Source: Brevundimonas sp. (GTDB lineage Bacteria; Pseudomonadota; Alphaproteobacteria; Caulobacterales; Caulobacteraceae). Taken from it: a stretch of DNA of 64,000 nt. The DNA is taken from assembly GCF_030704825.1 (NCBI RefSeq), contig NZ_JAUYNX010000024.1, forward strand, positions 62,001-126,000. The letters run 5' to 3'. Position 1 is the stretch's first letter, and the number at the start of each line of letters is the position of its first letter. This document shows, piece after piece, positions 15,598 to 24,646 of this stretch. The notes under the pieces were generated by a model. It saw only the letters and a list, made by a program, of their open reading frames with translations. It did not search any database and was not told the origin of the DNA. The position numbers and the translations under genes were made by a program.

Positions 15598-18500
15598 TCA
15601 GTTCACAAGCCCGGGATGACGCGCCTCGAACACGGCGAAGTCTTCGGCGACATCGATATCGATGGCGCGCGCCCTGGCGAGGTCCTCGCGGCCGCCCTCG
15701 TCGCCGAGCGCCAGCCGGGCCATGCCGAGCCCGTAGACAGACGCGGCCTGGTCGGGCGCCGCGGCGACCGCGCGTTCGTAGTCGGCCCGCGCCTCGGCGT
15801 AGCGACCCATATGCAGCAGCACCATGGCGCGGCTGTCGATATAGGCGGCCTCCCCGGCCGACAGGGCCCGATCGCAGTCGGTCAGCGCCAGTTCCAGATC
15901 GAAGCCCGAGATCGCCTGGGCCCAGCAGACGTTGTTGGCCAGGGTGGGATCGTTCCGGTCCATGGCCCGCATGGCGGCGAAATCGCTGCGCGCGCCTTCG
16001 ACGTCGCCGGCGGCGGCGCGAATCTGGCCGCGCAGGCTCAGCAGGTGGGCGGCGTCCGGAGCCGCCGCGATGGCGCCGTCGAGAGCCGGCAGGGCGTCTG
16101 CGGGCGCGCCGGCCTGCCGCTCCAGCCGGACCAGGGCTTCCAGCGCCGTAGGGTCGGTCGGATCGGTCTGCAGCCGCGCCTCGAGCAGGGGTCGGGCTTC
16201 CTCGCCGCGCCCCAGCTTGATCAGCGTCGCCAGTTCGCCCGAGGCGGCGAAGTCGCTGTCGGGCGAGGCGTTGCGGAACGCGCGATAGTCGGCGAGCGCA
16301 CGGTCCCAGCGGCCGAGCTGGTAGTAGGACGCGGCCCGCCCGCCCAAGGCGCCGCCGTCGGAAGGGTCCAGCCGCAGCGCCACGGAGAAGCTGATCACCG
16401 CCTCCCCGTATTTGCGCTGGCCGAAGGCGGCGCGACCCTGGCCGATGACCGCGGCCTGATCGGCCGGGTCCAGATCGACCGCATGGTCATAGTCGGCCCG
16501 TGCGCCGTCGAAGTCCCGCGCCGCGGCCCGCGCCTGGCCCCGCGCCCGCACGACCTCGGCGTTGTCCGGTTCGCGTTCGATAGCCGCGTCGAGCAGGGCC
16601 AGGGCGCCGTCATGGTCGCCGGCGGCGCGCAGGCGGCCCGCGCGCGCGAGAAGATCGGCCGTGTCGCTCGATCCCGGCTGCTGGCGGGCCGCGTCGCCGC
16701 TGGTCGCTACATAGTCGGCCGGGGCGCGGAGGCGCAGGGGCAGGGCCGGGGCGTTTTCGGCGCTGGTCCGGGCGGCGGCCATTTCCGCGGCCGTGATCTC
16801 GGACCTCAGACTGGTGATGTTCACGGTGATTTCGGCGACTCCATTCTCCAGCGAGCCGCGTCGCTCCAGCCGGTAACCCCCGCCCTCCAGCACCTGGTCG
16901 CCGCCCTCGAGCTGGAAACCGCGGCCGCCGTGGGGAAGGGTGATCCGGGAGACGGACCGGGTCATCGTCGGATGGCCGATCGCATAGGGATGGTCCTTGA
17001 ACGCCGCGAGGAGGCCTTTGCGCTCGGCCGTGCCGGGCAGGACGATGGCCGACTCAGGAAATGCCATGACCCGGCCGGCGGACCCGTTGACCCAACTCAT
17101 CCGCGTCGCGCCACGCATGATGATGTGAAGCACATTGGCCGGTTCGTCGTAGCGGGTTTCCACGGTCTCGATCGTCACGCCGGAATCGGCGGCTGCCCAC
17201 CGCGCCTTGAGCATGGTCTCCAACTGGTCCGCCGGAATGTTTCCAAGCTGGCTTCGCATGGCCGTCGCGAAGTCGCCGCCGTAGGCGACGTCGAGCACCA
17301 TCCCGGCGTCGGCGTCGATGCCGGCGCTCGCGTCGATGCTCACTGTTACCTCGGTAAGCGGAACGGTCAGCGGGGGCTGGGCGATGGGCTCGAGGGCCGC
17401 GCCCTCCGCCCGGACAGGCAGGGTCCAGCGATAGGGGGGCGGAATCAGGCCCTCCAGCGTGCGGTCGCCGATGCGGGTGCCGTCCATCCAGTGGACCTTG
17501 CCGTCCACGATCGCGCGAACGATGACGTGGTCGAACCAGGTCATGAGCGGCAGCTGGGCGTCCAGCCCGTCGCCCCAATTGGTGCTGACCAGGGCCGCTT
17601 CGGCCTCGATGCCCAATCCCTTGAGCAGCGCCAGCAGCAGCACGGTCTTGCCCTTGCAGTCGCCATAGCGGGTGCGCCAGACCTCGTCGGCGGTCATCGG
17701 GACATAGTTGCCTTCGCCCATGGCCAGGGCGAGGTAGCGGACCTGATCCTCGACCAGCCGCAGGGCGGCCGCGGCGCGGCCCGCGTCGGTGTCGTTCTCC
17801 GCCCGGATGCGCTCGATCTCGGCCAACAGCGGCGAGTCGGGCTCCAGCGTCGCGCTCTTCTCATAGAGCGGCGCCATAAGCCGCGAGGCGTCGGCCCATG
17901 ATTCGAAGTCGGTGAACTGAACCGTGCGGGTGAGGGTGAAGCGCACGGGGAGGTCTTCAGGGACCCGCTCAGGCGTCAGGCTCCGCGCGTCGATCTCATA
18001 GACCCAATCGCGGCCGACCCGGCGCGGGCGAATATCCGCCCACGGAGCCGTGGCCATGACGCGCATCGGGCGGTCATCCGACCAGCTCGCCCGCAGACGA
18101 TAGTGGTCGATCACCTGCCCTGAGACCGCACTGTCGAACGCCTCCCGGTGGGGCGCCAGCACCCCGTGGGTGTCGTGAACGGTGAACGCCAGCTCGAGGA
18201 TGTCGCCGACGCGAATGTCGCGCGGCTGGAGGGTCGCGGTCAGCTGGCCGTCCAGCATGGCGGACTCGAGGTTGTTCTCCCGGCGGATCGTCTCGAACTC
18301 CTGACCGGCCAGCACGTCGATCGCCTGGCCGTCGCGAACGAGCCGAAGGGCGTGGACCTGAACGGTCTCACGCGGCGGACTCCACACCAGGCTGACGGTG
18401 CCGACGCTGCTGAGACCCTGCCGGGTGAGAACCTGAAAACGCTGGAAGGTGTAGGTGTGCGTCCCCCCGGCGTCGAAGCGCATCTGGTGGTCGTTGGTCA

Positions 18501-18660
18501 GGATGCGCAGGGCCGCGTCGCCGGTGGCGGGCGTGGGCGCGTCCAGCGAGGGCGCCGCGACCCAGGCCGGCGCGGGCGCATGCTCAACTTCCTGCGCCGC
18601 CGCGGTGGTCGCAAGCATGACAAGAGACGCGGCCACCGCCACGAACAACCGTACAAACAT
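15598..18660 (-). CDS. Secreted DUF3857/transglutaminase-like protein with TPR repeats
   Basis: A 1020-residue protein with a signal peptide (1-22, ending TTAAAQ). A DUF3857 domain (about 50-250) is followed by a transglutaminase-like core whose triad is readable as Cys335 (RYGDCKGK), His378 (WFDHVI) and Asp393 (HWMDGT), then a beta-rich region to about 670 and at least eight TPR-like helices to the C-terminus (AAGDHDGALALLDAAIEREP and similar). The family is common in Bacteroidetes and Caulobacterales, but substrates are unknown. It is probably periplasmic, exposed through the TPR scaffold. The start at 18660 is the only ATG that begins a signal peptide. Confidence 0.88.
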   Translation of the reverse strand: MFVRLFVAVAASLVMLATTAAAQEVEHAPAPAWVAAPSLDAPTPATGDAALRILTNDHQMRFDAGGTHTYTFQRFQVLTRQGLSSVGTVSLVWSPPRETVQVHALRLVRDGQAIDVLAGQEFETIRRENNLESAMLDGQLTATLQPRDIRVGDILELAFTVHDTHGVLAPHREAFDSAVSGQVIDHYRLRASWSDDRPMRVMATAPWADIRPRRVGRDWVYEIDARSLTPERVPEDLPVRFTLTRTVQFTDFESWADASRLMAPLYEKSATLEPDSPLLAEIERIRAENDTDAGRAAAALRLVEDQVRYLALAMGEGNYVPMTADEVWRTRYGDCKGKTVLLLALLKGLGIEAEAALVSTNWGDGLDAQLPLMTWFDHVIVRAIVDGKVHWMDGTRIGDRTLEGLIPPPYRWTLPVRAEGAALEPIAQPPLTVPLTEVTVSIDASAGIDADAGMVLDVAYGGDFATAMRSQLGNIPADQLETMLKARWAAADSGVTIETVETRYDEPANVLHIIMRGATRMSWVNGSAGRVMAFPESAIVLPGTAERKGLLAAFKDHPYAIGHPTMTRSVSRITLPHGGRGFQLEGGDQVLEGGGYRLERRGSLENGVAEITVNITSLRSEITAAEMAAARTSAENAPALPLRLRAPADYVATSGDAARQQPGSSDTADLLARAGRLRAAGDHDGALALLDAAIEREPDNAEVVRARGQARAAARDFDGARADYDHAVDLDPADQAAVIGQGRAAFGQRKYGEAVISFSVALRLDPSDGGALGGRAASYYQLGRWDRALADYRAFRNASPDSDFAASGELATLIKLGRGEEARPLLEARLQTDPTDPTALEALVRLERQAGAPADALPALDGAIAAAPDAAHLLSLRGQIRAAAGDVEGARSDFAAMRAMDRNDPTLANNVCWAQAISGFDLELALTDCDRALSAGEAAYIDSRAMVLLHMGRYAEARADYERAVAAAPDQAASVYGLGMARLALGDEGGREDLARARAIDIDVAEDFAVFEARHPGLVN

Positions 18661-18722
18661 TGAAAACGCCCCCCTACTCCCGCTCAGGTTTATCACGGGC
18701 GCGTGAAACCGCCAGCCGGGGC

Positions 18723-20606
18723 TCACGCCTTTCGGAAAAACGCGTGGATGCGTTCGGCCATGGGCTGGCTGACGCCCTCGACCTTGACCAGATCGGCCAC
18801 CGAGGCGCGGCCGACGCCCTTGGCGGAGCCGAAGGCGTGCAGCAGGGCCTTCTTGCGGCCGGGGCCGACGCCCTCGATCTCGTCGAGGGGGTTCTTCTTG
18901 ATGTCCATCGAGCGGCGGGTGCGGTGGGCGCCGTTGGCGAAGCGGTGGGCCTCGTCGCGCAGCCGCTGGATGTAATAGAGGGCCGGAGACTTCAGCGGCA
19001 GCATGAAGGGCCGCCTGCCGAGCATGAAGAAATGCTCCATGCCGGCGTCGCGGTCGGGACCCTTGGCCACGCCGACGGCGACGATGTCGTCCAGACCCAG
19101 ATCGGCCAGCACGGCCAGCACTTCGGCCAGCTGGCCGGCGCCGCCGTCGATCAGCAGCAGGTCGGGGCGGACCACCTCCTCGCCCGCGTCCTCGTCCTTG
19201 ACCAGGCGCGAGAAGCGGCGGCGCATGACCTCGCGCATCATACCGTAGTCGTCGCCGGGGGTCAGGTCCTCGCCGCGGATGTTGAACTTGCGGTACTGCG
19301 ACTTCTGGAAGCCCTCGGGTCCGGCCACGACCATGCCGCCCACGGCGTTGGTCCCCTGGATGTGGGCGTTGTCGTAGATCTCGATCCGCTCGGGGCGGCT
19401 GTCCAGACCGAAGGCCTCGCAGACCTCGTCGAGGATTTTGCCCTGGGCGGACCCTTCCGCCATCTTGCGGCCCAGCGCCTCGCGGGCGTTGGTCAGGGCG
19501 TGGTCGACGAGGTTGAGCTTGTCGCCGCGCCGGGGGTTGGCGATCTCGACCTTGCGCCCGGCCTTCATCGAGAAGGCCTCCTCAAGCAGCTCCAGCTCGT
19601 GCGGGCGGACGTTGGACAGGACCAGACGCGGGATCGGCTTGTCCTCGTAGAACTGGCCGAGAAAGGCGGCGAGGATTTCGGGGTCGGTGTCGCTGCGGTC
19701 GACGCGCGGGAAATAGGCCCGGCCGCCCCAGTTCTGGCCGCCGCGGTAGAAGAAGACCTGGACGCAGGCCTGACCGCCCTCGGAGAACAGGGCGAAGACA
19801 TCGGCCTCGGCCACGCTGTCGGCGCTGACGGAATTCTCCATCGAGATGGCCGACAGGGCGCGGATGCGGTCGCGGACGCGGGCGGCCTGTTCGTAGTCCA
19901 TGGCCTCGGCGGCGGCGCTCATCTCGGCCGAGAGCCGGCCGATGACGGCGCGCGACTTGCCGCGCAGGAACAGGGACGCCTCCTCGACCAGGTCGCCATA
20001 GTCCTCGAGCGAGATCAGGCCGGTGCAGGGCGCCGAGCAGCGCTTGATCTGGTGCAGCATGCAGGGGCGGGTGCGGGTCTCGTAGACGCTGTCCGAACAG
20101 GAGCGGAGGAGAAACGCTTTCTGCAGGGTGGTCAGGGTGCGGTTGACCGCCCAGGTCGAGGCGAAGGGGCCGAAATAGTCGCCGGGCGTGGCGTGCGCCC
20201 CGCGATGCTTGCGCACCTGGGGGGCGCGATGGTCGCGGCGGATCATCAGCTCGGCGAACGACTTGTCATCGCGCAGCACCACGTTGAAGCGCGGTTTCAG
20301 CTTCTTGATGAAGTTGGATTCGAGCAGCAGGGCCTCGGTCTCGGAGGCGGTGACGACCAGCTCCATCGACCGGGTCAGGGACACCATCAGGCCGATGCGC
20401 TGGGTGTGGAACCGGCCCTGGGCGTACTGGAGGATGCGCTTCTTTATCGACCGCGCCTTGCCGACATAGAGGCAGGTCCCGTCCTCGCCGTACATGCGGT
20501 AGACGCCCGGCTTGTCGGGCGCGCGCCGGGCCTCGTCGCGGATCAGGTCGGCGGCCTTGAGGGCGCCGGCGTCGCTCGCGGTTTCGGGAATCGGCGCCTC
20601 GGTCAT
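18723..20606 (-). CDS. uvrC: Excinuclease ABC subunit C
   Basis: A 627-residue nuclease that makes both incisions in nucleotide excision repair with UvrAB. Domains in order: GIY-YIG endonuclease (GVYRMY...CLYVGKA, about 34-54), the cysteine-bearing linker (CMLHQIKRCSAPC), the UVR motif that contacts UvrB (AMDYEQAARVRDRIRAL), an RNase H-like domain (YDNAHIQGTNAVGGMVV, RPDLLLIDGG) and C-terminal helix-hairpin-helix repeats (IEGVGPGRKKALLHAFGS). Length and all domains are complete. The transporter gene lies 16 bp upstream in the same direction. Confidence 0.97.
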   Translation of the reverse strand: MTEAPIPETASDAGALKAADLIRDEARRAPDKPGVYRMYGEDGTCLYVGKARSIKKRILQYAQGRFHTQRIGLMVSLTRSMELVVTASETEALLLESNFIKKLKPRFNVVLRDDKSFAELMIRRDHRAPQVRKHRGAHATPGDYFGPFASTWAVNRTLTTLQKAFLLRSCSDSVYETRTRPCMLHQIKRCSAPCTGLISLEDYGDLVEEASLFLRGKSRAVIGRLSAEMSAAAEAMDYEQAARVRDRIRALSAISMENSVSADSVAEADVFALFSEGGQACVQVFFYRGGQNWGGRAYFPRVDRSDTDPEILAAFLGQFYEDKPIPRLVLSNVRPHELELLEEAFSMKAGRKVEIANPRRGDKLNLVDHALTNAREALGRKMAEGSAQGKILDEVCEAFGLDSRPERIEIYDNAHIQGTNAVGGMVVAGPEGFQKSQYRKFNIRGEDLTPGDDYGMMREVMRRRFSRLVKDEDAGEEVVRPDLLLIDGGAGQLAEVLAVLADLGLDDIVAVGVAKGPDRDAGMEHFFMLGRRPFMLPLKSPALYYIQRLRDEAHRFANGAHRTRRSMDIKKNPLDEIEGVGPGRKKALLHAFGSAKGVGRASVADLVKVEGVSQPMAERIHAFFRKA

Positions 20607-20622
20607 CGGGACCGATATAGGG

Positions 20623-21069
20623 CTAGAAGCGGCGAACCATAAGGACGCCGCCCAGCACCATCAGCACGCCGGCGACGCGGCCCCAGCTGATCGGCTGTTT
20701 CGGCATGCCCATGGCCCCGAAATGGTCGAGCGTGACGCTGAGCAACAGCTGGCCGGCCACCATCAGGATGATGGTCGTGGCCACCCCCAGCCGCGGCACG
20801 CCCCAGGCCGCCGCGACCACGAAGATGGCCCCGTACAGCCCGCCGACCCAGGCGTACCAGGGCAGGGCCCGCGAGGCGGCCATGTCGGGGCGGGTCTGGA
20901 GGATGACGGCGAGAATGCCCAACGCCGCCGTGCCGACCGCGAAGGAGACGAAGGCGGCGTTCACCGGCGAACCGACGGCGGTCATCATCTTCGCATTGGT
21001 CGGCGCCTGCAGGGCGGTGGCGGCGCCCCCGAACACGACAGCGATCATGGCGAGCAGGTTGGGGTTCAT
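20623..21069 (-). CDS. DMT-superfamily (YdcZ/DUF606) membrane protein
   Basis: A 148-residue protein with five hydrophobic helices, matching the short DUF606/YdcZ branch of drug/metabolite transporters. The N-terminal ALQAPTNAKM and central WYAWVGGLYGAIFV are typical of this family. Small members often act as homo- or heterodimers. Substrate unknown. It precedes uvrC in the same direction. Confidence 0.8.
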   Translation of the reverse strand: MNPNLLAMIAVVFGGAATALQAPTNAKMMTAVGSPVNAAFVSFAVGTAALGILAVILQTRPDMAASRALPWYAWVGGLYGAIFVVAAAWGVPRLGVATTIILMVAGQLLLSVTLDHFGAMGMPKQPISWGRVAGVLMVLGGVLMVRRF

Positions 21070-21109
21070 GGACTCTGGCTAGCACACGTCGGCCGGGTCA
21101 CACGAGGCG

Positions 21110-21937
21110 TCAGGACTCCGCGGAGATGAAGCGAGCGGCGCGCACTCCCTCCGGATCGCCGGGCCCGCCAAAGCCGACATTGATGTCGCGATGGCTGTCG
21201 TCCGGCGCCACGGCGACCTCGGCCCGGCCGCCGGCGCGGACCAGAGCCTCGGCCAGGGCCCGGCTGTGGGCGGCGGAATCCTGACGGCGGCCAATGTGGA
21301 AGATCAGGTACGGCGGATAGGCCCGGCCGGATTCGACCCGCAGCGTCGGTGACAACGCCGCGGCGTCGGCGCCGAAGGCCTGTTCGTATCTCCGGTCCAG
21401 CGCGCGCCCGACGATCCCGGGACCTCGATCGCCCGTGGCGTCATAACCGGCCCCGTCCAGCAGTATGACCCCCGCGATATCGGCCGGGGCCAGCCCATGC
21501 GCACCCAGATAGACGGGATCGACGCCGACCAGGGCGGCGAGGTGCGCGCCCGCCGAATGGCCCAGCAGGAACAGGGGGCGACCCGGCAGGTCCCGCTTCA
21601 GCCGGGCGACGGCGGCGGCGACATCCTCGGCCGCCTCCCGCGCACTGACCTCCGGGACCAGCCGGTAGGAGGTCGAGGCCAGCGTCAGCCCGTGCCGGGT
21701 CGCGTAGGCCGGCAGATCATGGACCATGCTCCGCTCGCCCCGGCTCCAGCCGCCACCGTGCACGAACAGCAGGACGGGCCCGCTCTCGGCGCCGGGATAG
21801 AGGTCCAGCGTCTGAAGCGGATGGCTTCCGAAGGAGACCGCGCGCGCCGTGGCCGCGGCGCGCTGGGCGAGAACCGGGGACGGCGCCAGGCCAGCGGCGA
21901 GGGCGAGAGTCAGAAGCGCGCGGCGGGAGGTAAGCAT
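21110..21937 (-). CDS. Secreted alpha/beta hydrolase (esterase)
   Basis: A 275-residue alpha/beta hydrolase with a signal peptide (1-25, cleavage near VLAQ). The oxyanion motif HGGGW (60-64) and nucleophile elbow GHSAGAH (Ser128) place it with BD-FAE/kynurenine formamidase-like carboxylesterases. A late acid/His pair is visible in VAPDDSHRDIN. Substrate is not assignable; short-chain esters are the family norm. It is divergent from the microprotein gene at 22106. Confidence 0.85.
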   Translation of the reverse strand: MLTSRRALLTLALAAGLAPSPVLAQRAAATARAVSFGSHPLQTLDLYPGAESGPVLLFVHGGGWSRGERSMVHDLPAYATRHGLTLASTSYRLVPEVSAREAAEDVAAAVARLKRDLPGRPLFLLGHSAGAHLAALVGVDPVYLGAHGLAPADIAGVILLDGAGYDATGDRGPGIVGRALDRRYEQAFGADAAALSPTLRVESGRAYPPYLIFHIGRRQDSAAHSRALAEALVRAGGRAEVAVAPDDSHRDINVGFGGPGDPEGVRAARFISAES

Positions 21938-22105
21938 GGGCGGGCTCCTTCAGGCTTGGCCTTGCGTGATCTTTCACGGCGGCGAGGCGATGTTCCGTCG
22001 CTCACCCGCCCGGCCCGGGTCGACACGAGAGCCGCCCGGACTGTCGTGCGTTCTTGAACCGCCGGCCGCGGCGCTTTATTGCGACCCCAACCAAGGAGCG
22101 TTTCC

Positions 22106-22186
22106 ATGCTGGCCCTCTACATCATTCTCGGCTTCGTCGCGGTTCTCGCGGCCATCAACTTCATCGAGTTCGGCCGGGTTGACTGA
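22106..22186 (+). CDS. 26-residue single-TM microprotein
   Basis: A complete tiny gene: ATG at 22106 preceded by AAGGAG at 22093-22098 with 7-nt spacing, 26 codons, and TGA at 22184-22186. The peptide has one hydrophobic helix (LYIILGFVAVLAAINF) and the polar tail IEFGRVD. Its last codons overlap the TTG start of the SDR gene (22179), so translation is probably coupled. No function known. Support is the ribosome site, codon-by-codon membrane-helix character and the overlap. Confidence 0.6.
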   Translation: MLALYIILGFVAVLAAINFIEFGRVD

Positions 22187-22937
22187 GATTCCGGCCCGTC
22201 GGGGCGCCGCCCTCGTCACCGGCGGGGCCCGGCGGATCGGCCGGGCGATCTGTCTCGAACTGGCGGCGGCGGGTTTCGACGTGGCCGTCCATCATCGTGA
22301 TTCCGGGGACGAGGCCGCCGGCGTGGCGGGCGAGATCGAGGCCCTGGGTCGGCGCGCCGTCGCCCTGCCCGCCGATCTGACCGATGTGGTCGCGGTCCAT
22401 GAACTGGTCGACCGCGCGGCCGGGGCGCTGGGACCATTGTCGGTTCTGGTCAACAACGCCTCGGTGTTCGAGGACGACCGGCTGGACACCATCACCGGCG
22501 AGAGCTGGAACGACCATATCGACACCAACCTGCGCGCGCCGGTGCTGCTGGCCCAGGTGTTCGCGCGGCAGGCGCCGGACGGCGCGGCCATCGTCAACAT
22601 CCTCGACCAGCGGGTGCTGAAGCCGGACCCGCGATTCTTTTCCTACAGCCTGTCCAAGGCGGCGCTGTGGTTCGCCACCCGGACCATGGCCCAAGCCCTG
22701 GCGCCGCGCATCCGGGTCAACGGCGTGGGGCCCGGACCGACCTTGCCGTCGGTGCACCAGACGGCCGAAGAGTTCGCCGCCGAGGCCGGGGCCGTGCCGC
22801 TGCAGCGGGCGGGCAGTCCCGGAGCCGTGGCCGCCGCCGTGCGCTGGCTGGTGGACGCCGAACTGGTGACGGGCCAGATGATCGCCGTCGACGGGGGCCA
22901 GCATCTGGCCTGGCGAACCCCGGACATCGTGGAGTAA
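22179..22937 (+). CDS. Pteridine-reductase-like short-chain dehydrogenase
   Basis: A 252-residue SDR starting at TTG (22179), the only start just before [13 protein letters not shown]. The cofactor motif TGGARRIG (14-21) with the double arginine indicates NADPH preference. The catalytic set is Asp143, Tyr156 and Lys160 (Asp-x12-Tyr-x3-Lys), where classic SDRs have Ser in place of Asp. That pattern is characteristic of pteridine reductase PTR1 and FolM-like enzymes. The next gene, 3 bp downstream, is folB, which supports a pterin/folate role. It may reduce dihydromonapterin or dihydrofolate; this is inference. Confidence 0.82.
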   Translation: MTEIPARRGAALVTGGARRIGRAICLELAAAGFDVAVHHRDSGDEAAGVAGEIEALGRRAVALPADLTDVVAVHELVDRAAGALGPLSVLVNNASVFEDDRLDTITGESWNDHIDTNLRAPVLLAQVFARQAPDGAAIVNILDQRVLKPDPRFFSYSLSKAALWFATRTMAQALAPRIRVNGVGPGPTLPSVHQTAEEFAAEAGAVPLQRAGSPGAVAAAVRWLVDAELVTGQMIAVDGGQHLAWRTPDIVE

Positions 22938-22940
22938 GCC

Positions 22941-23345
22941 TTGACCGTCTCCCCCCTGCCCTTCTCCGGCGCTTCGGCGGCCGGCGACGCGCCCCGCCGC
23001 GAGGGCCTGACCGTGTTCGTGCGGGGCCTGACGGTCCAGGCCGGAATCGGCGTGCACGACCACGAGCTGGGCCGGCTGCAGACCCTGATCATCGACGTGA
23101 CGCTGGACCTGACTCCCGCGCCGGTCGAACGGCTGTCGGACACCGTCAACTACGAGACGGTGGCCCGGGGGGCGTTGGCCATCGCGGCCGAGGGCCATGT
23201 CGGACTGGTCGAGACCTTCGCCGAACGACTGGCCCTGGCGTGTCTGGAAGACGGTCGGGTGCGGCGCTGCTCGGTGCGGATCGAGAAGCCCGGCGCGCTG
23301 GAGGGCGCCGCCGCGGCCGGATGCGAGGTCGTGCTGGCGCGCTGA
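22941..23345 (+). CDS. folB: Dihydroneopterin aldolase family protein
   Basis: A 134-residue pterin enzyme. Family features are GIGVHDHELGRLQTLIID (the Glu that binds the pterin ring is in DHE), the segment VNYETVARGALAI, VETFAERLAL and the catalytic Lys in RIEKPGAL. In folate synthesis it releases glycolaldehyde from dihydroneopterin; FolX-type epimerases are close relatives and cannot be excluded. The start is TTG at 22941, with GGAG at 22931-22934. It is 3 bp after the SDR gene and clearly in the same operon. Confidence 0.85.
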   Translation: MTVSPLPFSGASAAGDAPRREGLTVFVRGLTVQAGIGVHDHELGRLQTLIIDVTLDLTPAPVERLSDTVNYETVARGALAIAAEGHVGLVETFAERLALACLEDGRVRRCSVRIEKPGALEGAAAAGCEVVLAR

Positions 23346-23417
23346 GCCTGCGGCGCCTGGGCGGTTGCGCGGGCGGCGGGGGGCCGTCATACCTTGGACC
23401 GGACTGAAGGATATCCG

Positions 23418-24086
23418 ATGGCCGAAGCCGGCGATCCCACGAACGCGGACGACCACGACGACGACCTGATCGGCTTCGCCTCTCCGGCGTCGCTGGAGGG
23501 GCGCATGCGCGCGCCGGAACCGGAACCGACGTTCGAGCCGGATCCGCGACCTGAGCCTGATCCCGAACCGGAGTTCGCGTTCGAACCGGAGCCGCGCCCT
23601 GAGCCCGAGCCTGAACCTGAGCCCGAACTGTTCGAAACGGTCGAGGACGCGCCGCCGCCCGGGCCGACGCCGGTGGAGGCCGGTTCCGTCTTCCAGTCCT
23701 CGCGGGAGTTTTCGACCCGTTCGCGGCGGCGCGACCAGCCCGCCGCCGTGCCGGGCGGCGGCATGGGGCTGTACGCCGTCTACGCCCTGATCCTGTTCGC
23801 CGTGCCGACGCTGGGCGTGTCCGCGGCGATCGGCCTTTTCGCGGTCACCGGGCGGGCGGGGCCGGACGACGACCTGTCGTCCTCGCATTTCATCTACCAG
23901 CAGCGCACCCTGTGGGCGGCGGCCGTCGCGGCGGTGGCGGGATTGATCCTGATGGCCGCCCCCTTCGCCCTCGGGGTGCCGATCCTGTTCCTTCTGGCCC
24001 TGTGGATGGTGCTTCGCGGCGCTTCGGGCGTTTGGGCCCTGAAGTCCGGCCGCGCGATCGCAGATCCGCTCGGCTGGTGGATCTGA
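23418..24086 (+). CDS. Membrane protein with long Pro-Glu-rich cytoplasmic leader
   Basis: A 222-residue protein. Residues 1-30 are acidic, and about 35-80 are an alternating Glu-Pro tract (repeats of EPEPRPEPE type). A basic patch (TRSRRRDQ) comes next, followed by three or so membrane helices (about 117-142, 160-185 and 187-205). The membrane part resembles that of the next gene: DDLSSSHFIYQQRTLW here against DGLSRAHIDAQIGLFW there. The two are 12 bp apart, so they look like a diverged pair. Function unknown. The ATG at 23418 is chosen over an upstream frame extension. Confidence 0.7.
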   Translation: MAEAGDPTNADDHDDDLIGFASPASLEGRMRAPEPEPTFEPDPRPEPDPEPEFAFEPEPRPEPEPEPEPELFETVEDAPPPGPTPVEAGSVFQSSREFSTRSRRRDQPAAVPGGGMGLYAVYALILFAVPTLGVSAAIGLFAVTGRAGPDDDLSSSHFIYQQRTLWAAAVAAVAGLILMAAPFALGVPILFLLALWMVLRGASGVWALKSGRAIADPLGWWI

Positions 24087-24098
24087 CGGAGAGACCGC

Positions 24099-24518
24099 AT
24101 GGCCGACGCGACGCCCGAAAGAACCGAGGGGCCGCGCTTCGCGCCAGGTCATGAATCGCAGGGCAAGCCGGCGGCGCTGATCGCCTGGGGCCTGTACATC
24201 CTGTCCCTGCCCAGCGCCAACCTGCTGGTCATCGTCGGCCTGATCGTCGCCTATGCCGGACGGAGCGGGTCCGACGGCCTGTCGCGGGCCCATATCGACG
24301 CCCAGATCGGTCTTTTCTGGTCGGTGTTCTGGTGGACCATCCTGCTCTGGGTCGGGTTCTGGGCCTGCGTGGTCGGCGTGTTCACGGCGCCGGCCCTTGG
24401 CGTGGCGCTGGTCCCCCTGGCGGTCCTCCTGCTGCTGGCGCTGCTGTTCCTGACGGTCTGGTTCACGATCAAGAGCATCATCGGTCTGATCAACCTGCTG
24501 GGCGATCGCGCGCCCTGA
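24099..24518 (+). CDS. DUF4870-like membrane protein
   Basis: A 139-residue protein with a polar leader and three to four membrane helices (about 27-50, 70-97 and 98-128). The central segment SRAHIDAQIGLFW matches the DUF4870-type pattern in which a His/Gln-bearing stretch joins two helices. It follows a related membrane gene by 12 bp. Function unknown. Confidence 0.72.
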   Translation: MADATPERTEGPRFAPGHESQGKPAALIAWGLYILSLPSANLLVIVGLIVAYAGRSGSDGLSRAHIDAQIGLFWSVFWWTILLWVGFWACVVGVFTAPALGVALVPLAVLLLLALLFLTVWFTIKSIIGLINLLGDRAP

Positions 24519-24646
24519 GCCTCGTCTGTGGCGGTGGAGCGACACCGGCGAGGATGTTCGAGGTTATCCGGTTCGACGAGGAACGGCAGGACAAGCAAGG
24601 AGTTGGCGACTATGTCCGTTCGCCGACATACCTCCAGGAGCCTCCC

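Noticed and set aside
22161-24545. A 794-codon minus-strand open frame opposite the SDR, folB and membrane protein genes
   Set aside because: The plus strand has four recognisable or well-formed genes here; the antisense frame has Gln/Arg/Asp-rich shadow composition.
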